NCBI GenBank assembly: GCA_030429565.1
Contig: JAUIFE010000039.1
Span: 1-61,383 of the forward strand
Direction of reading: 5' to 3'
DNA from: Holophagae bacterium
GTDB taxonomy: Bacteria > Acidobacteriota > Holophagae > Acanthopleuribacterales > Acanthopleuribacteraceae
DNA length: 61,383 bases
The notes under the pieces are model-generated. The model did not search any database. It was not told the origin of the DNA and saw only the letters and a program-made list of their open reading frames with translations. Both the position numbers and the translations under genes were made by a program. Shown here piece by piece: positions 53,796-61,383 of this stretch (the first letter of the stretch is position 1; each line of letters opens with the position of its first letter).

Positions 53796-54246
53796 TCTAC
53801 TGTCACCTTCTCGCGAACGCGACTAAGCCTCCTGTCAGTTAGTCAAGGTACTCCGGTAAAGGAGTTAGAACACCAGAACTGGGCCTAGAAGCATCGATAG
53901 TCTTCTTCATTGGTTAGAAATTGTGACAATGATTTTCATGTACGGTAGCCAAATACAGATGATTGAAAACAAACATCAATAAACTATCCAAAGACCCTCC
54001 TTCACCATTCTTCAAATGCTACCTTCTCCACTAAAAGATGCTGATCGGGACCAACCCGCGCAACATCAAGCTTGTAACACCAGGACTACTAAACTCGAAC
54101 GGAGGGGGTCACCTACTCGCATCTTTGTGCAAGGAGTCAAACTAAAAAACTTTTTCATGGGCGAGGAAGGCCGAAATTGCATGACACCCAGGAAGGCCAT
54201 ACCGCGAGGTCCCACCAAGGCGCATGTCTAAAGATATTTATTCCGC
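53796..54246. other. intergenic, nothing recognised
   Basis: About 450 bases between the two-gene unit and the end of the NLR-like gene. Short frames lack ribosome binding sites. No clear RNA gene. Confidence 0.4.
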
Positions 54247-56745
54247 TCATCTCCCTTTTTTCATCTTTTTCTTCCTCTTTCGTTTTTCCTTCAAAGCACC
54301 TCTCCTTTTCTTGCTCAACTTACTCTCCTTAGACTGCCTTAACTTCAAACGAATATCTTTTAGATTCTGTATAGCGGCACGGTACAAATGATTTTCGACA
54401 CCTAAATCATTCTCCTGAATTGATATAGATTTCATTACGTATACTTCAGCTTGCGTGAACATTCCTCTTTGCTTCATTAAGGCTGCAAGATTATTATACA
54501 CAGTTGCAACTAACTGATCATTTCTTATTAACTCTCTCTCGCTTGCACTTATTACTTTCTTATAATACCTCTCGGCTTCACCATACTCCTTCTTCTTCAA
54601 GTAAACACAACCCAGACTGTTATATCCTTTCACCGTGTCAACATGAAAAAAACCAAACAAATTTTCTCTTATTTCTATCGCTCTTCTCAAACACCTCTCT
54701 GCTTCTCCCAACTCGCCGGTTTCCGCCAATCCTCTAGCTAAATTCTCAAGAACATTCGCAATGTAAAAATTCTCTTCTCCATATGCGTTTTCATATCCCA
54801 ACAAAGCTTTCTTAAAGAAAATCATAGCCGCGCCGTACTGCCCTTTAGATAACAAGACAATCCCAAGGTCATTCAGACTTTGGCATAAATCTGGATGACC
54901 TTCATCAAATAACTTCTCCCTAATACTAAACGCTTTCCTGAAATATCCTTCAGCTTTTGTGTAATCGCCGCATTCGAGGAATAAACTACCTAACTTAGCA
55001 TAAGAGAGGGCTACTTGCGGTCCATCATCGTTTTGTATTTTAATTCGAATATCTAACGCTTCTAAATGACATTGATAAGAAAGGGAATTTTGCCCAACAA
55101 ACTGGTAATAATCTCCAATATGAGTCAAGGTGCCGGCAGCCATTAAGTTGACACCACCCGAAATACTTTTAAAAAAGCTCAAAGCCTTTTCAAAGTAAAC
55201 CTTGGCTTCCTGTAGCTTGCCCAAAACCATTAGCAAACCGGCTAAGTTGTTATAAGCTGCGGCTGTATCAATATTTTCTTCTCCATGAAGATTCAAAAAG
55301 ATTCTCAACGATTCTTTATACCATCTTTCAGCCGATTCAAATTCATTTATTTCTTTGCACCATAATCCAAATGTAAAAGCTAGTTCAGCGCCTTGTTTAT
55401 CATTCCTATCTACCGCTCTTTGAACAACTTCAACCATATGATTTCGCCATCTACTCAATAACTTAGGATTCTTAGATTCTGTTAAAACACTACACTCTTC
55501 AAAAAAAGCATCTTCTACATTCCTCAAAAAAGCAGCATCCAACTGCATACATTCGCTAAAAAGAGCTATAAGCCGATGAATTGAAATCGAATCTTCAGAC
55601 ACCCTAGTTACTATCCCTAATTCCAACAAGCGATAAACGCCAAGATCTAAATTTTTACCATCAAAGATCTTACTGCCAGCGCATTTTAAAAGCAGCCATA
55701 AAGGAACTGCTACGCCATGTGCAAACCAAACCAAGTGTCCAAATAATCTTAAAGACGCAGCATCAATAGAATCCTCAGCTACTAATTTATTAAAACTCCG
55801 CAGAAAAGTAGCGTAAAGATTATTCTCATGCTTTGTTGGTGACCTTTTCGCTCCTCGACCTTGTAAAGATTCGTGTAAAATTGAGGGCTTGTATGATTTC
55901 AAACCTTGGATATATTCCATTGGTGTTTCAGATTTGAATGTATTCAAGTAACTTCCGGCAAGATGAAGTGCCAAAGGCAGATCCCCCATAAAGTCTGCTA
56001 TCTCATCTGCTGTATTTTCACACTCTTGCAGTCGGGAACACGAACCTGTCAACAACGCCAAGCTTTCGCTTCGAGAAAAAGAACTCAAGCCTATAAATTC
56101 CATTTTATATGTTTTATCCCAATCCTGCTTCCGTGTAGTCACAAGCACTCGGGTACCACCATAAGGAGGCATCCAGTCATCCAGCAGCCCATCATCTTCG
56201 CAATTATCAAATATCAACAACCGGGGTATATCTTTCTGAAACTCCCTATACACTCTTGCAACTTTTTGAACCAAACTCAAGCCTTCCATTTCTCTTGAAA
56301 GGCCCAAATAGTCACCACATAACAAAATTTCACTTTCTACCTGATCCTTATCTTCCATATTAACCCAAAATACACCTCCTAAAAAATAATGGCCATGCCG
56401 ACAAACAAACTCTACCGCAAGCTGGGTCTTACCAACGCCTCCTACACCTCCTAGAATAACCATTTGTGTAAAAGTATTTAAACTTTCTCCCTTAAAAAGC
56501 AGCGCTATTTTCGTTATCTCTTCTTCTCGACCAACATATAAATCATTTGAAAGAAAATGAAATTTCGATCCCTCAGGTAGTGGCATCAATTCAGCAGATT
56601 TTTCGGTCGGCATTAATTCAAGATATTTTCGAGCCTCGTCAGATTTTCCGCTACCATGCTCTTGCGACACATAATAATTCACTTCATTGTTATCACCAAC
56701 AACATTGCAATGCGAATTATCTAGATTAACATTCTTCATATTCAT
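54247..56745 (-). CDS. NLR-like NB-ARC/TPR ATPase
   Basis: 832 residues. The N-terminus NLDNSHCNVVGDNNEVNYYV (residues 7-26) resembles the C-terminal motif of the small protein encoded upstream. NB-ARC/STAND motifs follow: YVGREEEI, Walker A GGVGGVGKTQLA (99-110), Walker B PRLLIFDNCEDD, sensor RVLVTTRKQDW and MGDLPLALHLAGSYL. A winged-helix-like stretch (HLVWFAHGVAVPLWLLL, EDSISIHRLIALF) leads to about nine TPR repeats (AAYNNLAGLLMVLGKLQEAK-type units) and a Lys/Arg tail. Bacterial STAND proteins oligomerise on sensing a trigger through their repeats and pass the signal to an effector domain. Here the effector must be in trans. Confidence 0.9.
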   Translation of the reverse strand: MNMKNVNLDNSHCNVVGDNNEVNYYVSQEHGSGKSDEARKYLELMPTEKSAELMPLPEGSKFHFLSNDLYVGREEEITKIALLFKGESLNTFTQMVILGGVGGVGKTQLAVEFVCRHGHYFLGGVFWVNMEDKDQVESEILLCGDYLGLSREMEGLSLVQKVARVYREFQKDIPRLLIFDNCEDDGLLDDWMPPYGGTRVLVTTRKQDWDKTYKMEFIGLSSFSRSESLALLTGSCSRLQECENTADEIADFMGDLPLALHLAGSYLNTFKSETPMEYIQGLKSYKPSILHESLQGRGAKRSPTKHENNLYATFLRSFNKLVAEDSIDAASLRLFGHLVWFAHGVAVPLWLLLKCAGSKIFDGKNLDLGVYRLLELGIVTRVSEDSISIHRLIALFSECMQLDAAFLRNVEDAFFEECSVLTESKNPKLLSRWRNHMVEVVQRAVDRNDKQGAELAFTFGLWCKEINEFESAERWYKESLRIFLNLHGEENIDTAAAYNNLAGLLMVLGKLQEAKVYFEKALSFFKSISGGVNLMAAGTLTHIGDYYQFVGQNSLSYQCHLEALDIRIKIQNDDGPQVALSYAKLGSLFLECGDYTKAEGYFRKAFSIREKLFDEGHPDLCQSLNDLGIVLLSKGQYGAAMIFFKKALLGYENAYGEENFYIANVLENLARGLAETGELGEAERCLRRAIEIRENLFGFFHVDTVKGYNSLGCVYLKKKEYGEAERYYKKVISASERELIRNDQLVATVYNNLAALMKQRGMFTQAEVYVMKSISIQENDLGVENHLYRAAIQNLKDIRLKLRQSKESKLSKKRRGALKEKRKRKKKMKKGR

Positions 56746-57119
56746 TCTTTGTAATTTCTCACATTAACAACATTATTATGCCCAACAATATTCGAGTTAG
56801 AAGCTGTCATATTGACATTATAACTCAGGTTGTAACTCCCATTTTTTCCAAGCAACTCCGTAGCTAACTCTAGCAAGTCCTTATCTTTGTCTGCTCCTGC
56901 CTCTTGCACTTCCTCTTTAACTACGGCGATTCGTGCTTCAGATTGGGGTTTTGCCTCTAAATGCTCAACTGCTTTGGTAATCCCATTCGTTTTACCAAAC
57001 CTTGCCAGTAACTTACTCTTTAGTTTATCATAAACTTCAACCGTTGCTTTCTTTACCACTTCAGTCCCACTAACTCCTGCTCCGGTAACAAGGGCAAGTG
57101 TTACAATATCAAGATCCAA
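56742..57119 (-). CDS. small partner protein with amyloid-like motif
   Basis: 125 residues from a TTG at 57119 (GAGGTG just upstream; a GTG at 57131 is possible). Stop overlaps the NLR-like start (ATGA). The first 85 residues are a helical domain (LALVTGAGVSGTEVVKKATV, YDKLKSKLLARFG, AVEHLEAKPQSEARIAVVKE, LLELATELLG) of a kind I have seen beside STAND ATPases. The end, TASNSNIVGHNNVVNVRNY, parallels the NLR N-terminus NSHCNVVGDNNEVNYYV (pattern N-x-V/I-V-G-x-N-N-x-V-N). Paired short motifs of this sort in adjacent genes are the hallmark of bacterial amyloid signalling (BASS/HET-s-like). This protein would then be the effector or adaptor. Confidence 0.7.
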   Translation of the reverse strand: MDLDIVTLALVTGAGVSGTEVVKKATVEVYDKLKSKLLARFGKTNGITKAVEHLEAKPQSEARIAVVKEEVQEAGADKDKDLLELATELLGKNGSYNLSYNVNMTASNSNIVGHNNVVNVRNYKE

Positions 57120-57273
57120 TTTACACCTCACTTTTATAGCCTTTTACAGGTTTTTGCAATTGTTGAAGGCGCAAACCTATCTAGGCAAAGGTCACATCCG
57201 CTATTTCTACTACACAAGCATTGGTAACAAATTTTGTCCCAAGAAGCAATCCCATCGTCTGATAGTCTGATCG

Positions 57274-57299
57274 AAAAAAAATCCCACCTTAGTGGGATT
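57274..57299 (-). terminator. intrinsic terminator downstream of the integrase
   Basis: On the minus strand, an 8-bp stem AATCCCAC/GTGGGATT around a CTTA/TAAG loop followed by a run of eight T. It lies about 160 bases beyond the integrase stop, before the NLR operon, so it separates these transcription units. Confidence 0.8.
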
Positions 57300-57456
57300 C
57301 CGAAAATTCTTAAAACTCCTTTCACTGACGTCAAACATAAAACTGACACGTTTCCGAGAGTTTTCTAACTCACTCCCTACCCATACAAGCCATTTATTAA
57401 CAACCTCTTACCCCTTTCCAGGCCTGTTCGAGATCCCCCCTCATTTATTATGAAGC

Positions 57457-59112
57457 TCAACTCCGCTCAGGCGACAGCAACAACCGTGGCCCAACCACTT
57501 CGCTCCCAGTCGAAGGTTCAATACCCACCGGCTGCACATCCACCACTTTCGGCACACGTGGAACTGTCCCGGCAATCTTGTGAATCAGGTCCTCAAGGGA
57601 GACGCCGATATGATCGGCGGCAGCCTTGAGATGATGATAATCATCGGTCTTGATGGGTACGAATCGGATTGATCCATGCACAGCCTCTTTGATCCCTGCT
57701 TCGCCGAGAATAAAGTCGGTGATTCGTTGCATGGGTTCACGCAGTGAATCATCATCAAACCCGGCCACGAGGTAACCACCGGTCACATCATTGTCGAGTT
57801 CATGATTGAGCAAGCGTTTGATCGTGAAGTTTGGAATGCTCATGAATTCAGCAATGCTGGCAAACGTCCGTCTGAGGTCATGATGGTTGAATGTGATCTT
57901 GGTTTCCCTGATCACTTCTTCCATCACATGGCGTCCATCGGTCAGATATCCAGACTGGGTTCGTTTTCCCGGAAACACGAATGGTGAGGTTGCCCTGAGG
58001 GACCGATCCTTCAAAAGCGACCATAGGTAATCAGAGAGAGGAAGCTGGTGTGCCCGTCTGCTCTTGGTGTTCATTTCAACGATTGTGAGCGTTCCGAGTT
58101 CCAAATCGATGTTTTCCCACCGCAGCTTGGCACACTCTTCTCTTCTCAAGCCGGTCAGCAGAAGCGTGAGGTAGTAATCAACGCAGGTTGCCTTGTTTGC
58201 ATACTCAGTGGTTGCCTTGATCTTGAGCATGGCCTGAAACCAAGCACCAAGCTTCTTGCGCGGAACAACGGTTTTCCGCCTGCGCTTTTTTGCCCATGCC
58301 TTGTTTTCGGTCAGCACCAACACTGGGTTGTGATGGAACAACCGGGTCGAGCTATCTTTGAACCCAGCAAGGGGATTTGCGACCATGGCACCTTGGCCTT
58401 GTCCTTCATCCGTCATGCTTCCCAACCCACTTTGGCTGGTTGAAGCCTGATGTATGCCTTCTCCTTGATCCAAGCGTTCGAATTGAGTCAGTTCACCATG
58501 ACCACCGTTCTTGGTCTGACTGGTTGATCCGGTATCAACGCGATAGTGATTGATGGCGAAGTTGAAGATGGCGCGCAGTTTTTTGAATGCGCGGTCACCA
58601 GACTTTTTGGCAATCAAGGTCACCTCATAATACTTTTCGACCACCATAGCCTCGGTTATATCGATAAGTCTCATGTCCTTCCATTCTGAGAGATACAACC
58701 GAATCACCGTTCGATAATCACGTTTTGTATTCTCAACCAACGTATGGTTGTGTTTGAGGTAATCCTCCAACGCTTGTGAAAGGGTGATGCTCAATGCAGC
58801 ATCCCGTGCTTTATTCCGCTGTTCCAACGCTTCTTGCTTTCGTTTCTCTTCCTGGGGATCAATACCTTTGGCCATGTCACCCAAGCGGTTCAACGCTTCA
58901 ACACGGGCTTCCTCCACACTCATGACTGGGAACTGACCGATGGTTTGACGGCGGGGCTTTCCGTTGACGCGTTTTTCAACGAAAAACGCCTTGGTGGTCT
59001 TTCCCACACGGATACCAAACCCCTTAAGGTTTGAGTCCAAATGGTAGGTGGTTTTGCCGTCCTCATTGAAGCTGAGCGCTTCCACACTGCGTTTGGTGAT
59101 ATTGATGGGCAT
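57457..59112 (-). CDS. P4-type tyrosine integrase
   Basis: 551 residues, ATG 59112. N-terminal DUF4102 arm-binding domain (VEALSFNEDGKTTYHLDSNL, GFGIRVGKTTKAFFVEKRV, QTIGQFPVMSVEEARVEAL). Core-binding helices follow. Catalytic residues: R in LLTGLRREECAKLRWENI, HHDLRRTFASIAEF (H-x-x-R), LLNHELDNDVTGGYLV with histidine and the tyrosine nucleophile. An unusual insertion of about 60 residues, Gly/Gln/Ser-rich (QTKNGGHGELTQFERLDQGE and onward), separates the core-binding and catalytic parts. C-terminal extension of about 80 residues. It sits at the right end of the island next to GTAGTC repeats, so it probably integrates the island. Confidence 0.92.
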   Translation of the reverse strand: MPINITKRSVEALSFNEDGKTTYHLDSNLKGFGIRVGKTTKAFFVEKRVNGKPRRQTIGQFPVMSVEEARVEALNRLGDMAKGIDPQEEKRKQEALEQRNKARDAALSITLSQALEDYLKHNHTLVENTKRDYRTVIRLYLSEWKDMRLIDITEAMVVEKYYEVTLIAKKSGDRAFKKLRAIFNFAINHYRVDTGSTSQTKNGGHGELTQFERLDQGEGIHQASTSQSGLGSMTDEGQGQGAMVANPLAGFKDSSTRLFHHNPVLVLTENKAWAKKRRRKTVVPRKKLGAWFQAMLKIKATTEYANKATCVDYYLTLLLTGLRREECAKLRWENIDLELGTLTIVEMNTKSRRAHQLPLSDYLWSLLKDRSLRATSPFVFPGKRTQSGYLTDGRHVMEEVIRETKITFNHHDLRRTFASIAEFMSIPNFTIKRLLNHELDNDVTGGYLVAGFDDDSLREPMQRITDFILGEAGIKEAVHGSIRFVPIKTDDYHHLKAAADHIGVSLEDLIHKIAGTVPRVPKVVDVQPVGIEPSTGSEVVGPRLLLSPERS

Positions 59113-59134
59113 GTGTCATCCTTTGATTGAATTC

Positions 59135-59150
59135 CCCGTCAATTGACGGG
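59135..59150. promoter_or_regulatory. palindrome in front of the integrase gene
   Basis: The perfect 16-base palindrome CCCGTCAATTGACGGG, 23-38 bases upstream of the integrase start: an operator, or an integrase/Xis binding site allowing autoregulation. Confidence 0.6.
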
Positions 59151-59299
59151 ACCGAAAACCCGATATCCATGGTTTTCAGTCCTGCCAACTGCGTAAGCCC
59201 AATTCCATTCTTCAGAGGAAGCCACAAGAATGACTACAAATAGTCATTCGCAGAAACCACTCAAATACAGCTACTTACACGCTCTCAACAAATTCGTAG

Positions 59300-59327
59300 T
59301 CACTTGTAGTCGCGCGACTACAAGTGA
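59300..59327. repeat. 28-base perfect palindrome at the island right end
   Basis: TCACTTGTAGTCGC and its exact complement meet without a loop. Its left half repeats TAGTCACTTG-TAGTCG, seen with one extra G at the other end of the island (24331-24347). A cluster of GTAGTC motifs continues to 59393. Probably integrase/excisionase binding sites. Confidence 0.7.
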
Positions 59328-59376
59328 TAGGAAGGTTTTGCGTGATTTGGGAGGATTTCTGCTGTGTAGTCAGGCT

Positions 59377-59393
59377 GTAGTCGGCCGGGATGA
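59377..59393. repeat. island right-end repeat, attachment-site candidate
   Basis: GTAGTCGGCCGGGATGA, partner of the left-end copy at 24341-24357 (one mismatch), in direct orientation. If these are attachment cores the island is 35.0 kb and includes the integrase and excisionase-like genes. Confidence 0.5.
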
Positions 59394-59531
59394 ATTCAAA
59401 TGAATCGAACTGAGCAAAACCAATATCGTCCTGGGGGATCACAAAGTCTACAAGCCCATTGTTTTCTTTCACTTACTGAGATTCACTGATACAAAAAGGT
59501 ACAAATTGAGGCATACTGAAGCATCACACCC

Positions 59532-61383
59532 ATGTTCCCCGCACGCCCGGGGATGATCCGATGAATATCGAGCCACGGAAAACCGACATGTTCTGTTCCC
59601 CGCACGCCCGGGGATGATCCGGCGCTGGTGCCTTGATTTTGCGACACGGGATGCTGTTCCCCGCACGCCCGGGGATGATCCGATCAAGAAAACCTCGATC
59701 TTATTGCCGACAGCCTGTTCCCCGCACGCCCGGGGATGATCCGTTGTTCGATCAGCTCGTCATTCCGAGGGATGCCTGTTCCCCGCACGCCCGGGGATGA
59801 TCCGGTGATCTCGCCACCAAAGGTCATCAACAGGCTCTGTTCCCCGCACGCCCGGGGATGATCCGGTGCTTGCGTTGAAGATCAAGGCAAGTATGATCTG
59901 TTCCCCGCACGCCCGGGGATGATCCGCGGTTTTCCCAGCCAATACTGTGCCCATCACCCTGTTCCCCGCACGCCCGGGGATGATCCGGACCCCGCCGCGT
60001 TCCCCACCTGCTGGTGCTGCTGTTCCCCGCACGCCCGGGGATGATCCATTAACAATGACATGACTGTCGACCCCGTCGCTCTGTTCCCCGCACGCCCGGG
60101 GATGATCCGAGTATCAATATAGCTAGCGAAATTACGCAGAACTGTTCCCCGCACGCCCGGGGATGATCCGACTTTTTCAGGGATTGCTTGCAAGGCGAAT
60201 ATCTGTTCCCCGCACGCCCGGGGATGATCCATCATCGGAGGAGTGGAAACGCTGCCCGAAAAGGAGACCACTTTTGAGCCAATGACAAGCGAAAAGGGAT
60301 CCAGGGCATTTGTTCTTCCCAAAACCCTTATGCCTGTCTTGAAAGGGTTTTGGGAAGAACAAATGCTGAGGGGAAGTGGTACCCATTTGGGCTGTCAAAG
60401 CGGTACCCGTTTCCGTTGTCGAAACCAGAGGAGCGCGAGACCGCAAAACGCGACTGTTCCCCGCACGCCCGGGGATGATCCTCCCAGGCGTCAACTAACG
60501 CCCGGCGGGCCTGACTGTTCCCCGCACGCCCGGGTGTGATCCGGTTGCCTGGCACCACGGCGCTAAGAGCTGTGACTGTTCCCCGCACGCCCGGGGATGA
60601 TCCATTAATTCCGAGGTTATCGCAACGGTTTTGCATCTGTTCCCCGCACGCCCGGGGATGATCCGCAGCAGGGTGGCTTTCAGAGGCTGCGCTTGTGCTG
60701 TTCCCCGCACGCCCGGGGATGATCCAACGTGGTCGTGTAGCGGTATGCGCCGCCGCCACTGTTCCCCGCACGCCCGGGGATGATCCGCCCAAACTAAGGA
60801 CATAAAGACAGAAAGACAGCTGTTCCCCGCACGCCCGGGGATGATCCGGTGATTATTTCGCTGCACCATTGCACAGCCTTCTGTTCCCCGCACGCCCGGG
60901 GATGATCCGCCACTGGCTCCCCGGATGGCCAGTTGCACCCACTGTTCCCCGCGCGCCCGGGGATGATCCAGTGATGCAGTTGAGTTTGCGTAGTTCATGT
61001 TTCTGTTCCCCGCACGCCCGGGGATGATCCGGTCGTACCAACGGCTTGGGCCATTCCAATAACCTGTTCCCCGCACGCCCGGGGATGATCCGTGTAAACC
61101 GAACGTGAGTTTTGTGGCGGTAGCCTGTTCCCCGCACGCCCGGGGATGATCCGAGCTTGTGATGGACGATTATCTTCATGTGGATCTGTTCCCCGCACGC
61201 CCGGGGATGATCCGTCTCCACCCAGACTCCACCAATCATGCGCACCCTGTTCCCCCCACGCCCGGGGATGATCCTTTTCGACCGCCGTCTTGAACCGCTT
61301 TCTGATCCTGTTCCCCGCCCGCCCGGGGATGATCCGTCGGGGAGCCCGAAAGGCGGGCGTCAACACGCCTGTTCCCCGCACGC
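59532..61383 (+). CRISPR. CRISPR array 2, same repeat, continues past window end
   Basis: Twelve repeats at 61-base spacing from 59532 to 60203, an interruption of 222 bases, then sixteen more from 60454 to 61369, the last cut by the window end. The repeat is identical to that of array 1 and has the same orientation. The first copy has A for C at its first base. Single-base variants occur at several copies (for example those starting 60515, 60942, 61247 and 61308). Because the repeats are far more numerous and continue rightwards, this could be an independent array or the displaced continuation of array 1. Confidence 0.98.
60232..60453. mobile_element. palindromic element inserted in CRISPR array 2
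   Basis: 222 bases lie where a 32-base spacer is expected. If the outer 32 bases at each side are two spacers, about 158 bases replace one repeat. The centre is a perfect 23-bp inverted repeat (60307-60329 and 60343-60365, arm CATTTGTTCTTCCCAAAACC-CTT) with a 13-base loop. Shorter outer inverted repeats ACCACTT (60267) and AAGTGGT (60374) surround it. No open frame. A REP/MITE-like element is the simplest explanation. Confidence 0.7.

Larger units (their letters stand above)
24270..59531. mobile_element. mosaic integrative island between the two CRISPR arrays
   Basis: A region of about 35 kb with lower GC than the flanking cas operons. It is bounded by an excisionase-like gene at the left and a P4-type integrase at the right, which would become neighbours in a circular form. 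It contains a mobilisation module (26.8-31.6 kb), a nested code-25 block (36.4-42.6 kb), two Xer-type cassettes (46.7-51.0 kb) and several defence-like genes. Both ends carry clustered GTAGTC repeats and a 17-base near-identical sequence. Exact boundaries are uncertain: they could be the GTAGTC regions at 24331 and 59393 rather than the array edges. Confidence 0.7.

Noticed and set aside
59469..61381. Similar minus-strand frames across CRISPR array 2
   Set aside because: Same artefact of repeat translation.

Overview
The window suggests a GC-rich Gram-negative host. It carries a lipoprotein-type TPR-CHAT protein, a zinc-binding membrane anti-sigma factor, and strong GGAGG ribosome binding sites with ATGA/GTGA stop-start overlaps. 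CHAT, ECF sigma and anti-sigma sets of this kind are common in Acidobacteriota, so that phylum is my best guess, held weakly. The host backbone (about 1-24 kb) uses the standard genetic code.

Layout, left to right. 1-182 is a 20-bp tandem repeat. 0.6-5.1 kb holds a small exported protein, two tandem paralogous membrane proteins and an exported beta-propeller. 5.7-14.6 kb, on the minus strand, is a complete type III-D-like CRISPR effector operon: cas10 without an HD domain, a cas7, csx10, a tandem-fused cas7, a csx19-like gene, a TIGR03986 RAMP gene and, unusually, cas6e. Divergent from it, 15.0-22.2 kb is a plus-strand operon: a CHAT protease fused to a SAVED cyclic-nucleotide sensor, an ECF sigma factor, a membrane anti-sigma factor with an H-x3-C-x2-C motif, a TPR-CHAT lipoprotein, a membrane protein and a small acidic protein. 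The simplest reading is a signalling cascade. Target RNA activates Cas10, the cyclic oligonucleotide activates SAVED-CHAT, and proteolysis releases the sigma factor or engages the second CHAT protease. It resembles CalpL/CalpT/CalpS, Craspase and the SAVED-CHAT/caspase pathway but combines their parts differently. CRISPR arrays follow at 23.3-24.3 kb and from 59.5 kb past the window end. Their repeat is of type I-E form, matching the cas6e. No cas1, cas2, cas3 or Cascade genes are present.

Between the arrays lies a mosaic mobile island of about 35 kb, with an excisionase-like gene at the left end and a P4-type tyrosine integrase at the right end. It carries a mobilisation module (replication-relaxation protein, VirD4/TraG-type ATPase, NlpC/P60 peptidase), a large unknown protein, two recombinase cassettes each bracketed by inverted 11-6-11 Xer/dif-like sites (one with an MTA/SAH-nucleosidase-like protein), a two-gene unknown module, and an NLR-like NB-ARC-TPR protein paired with a small protein bearing a similar Asn/Gly-rich motif.

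The most unexpected observation is at about 36.4-42.6 kb. Four consecutive minus-strand genes (serine recombinase, replication-relaxation protein, conjugative coupling ATPase, acidic unknown) look like pseudogenes under the standard code. They become full length if TGA is read as glycine. I count about 32 in-frame TGA codons and no in-frame TAA or TAG, and several TGAs fall exactly at obligatory glycines, including both affected glycines of a Walker A motif. This is genetic code 25, known from Absconditabacteria (SR1) and Gracilibacteria. The block is therefore either DNA transferred from such a lineage into a standard-code genome or an assembly chimera. All translations were done by eye; domain names rest on motif recognition, not on searches.
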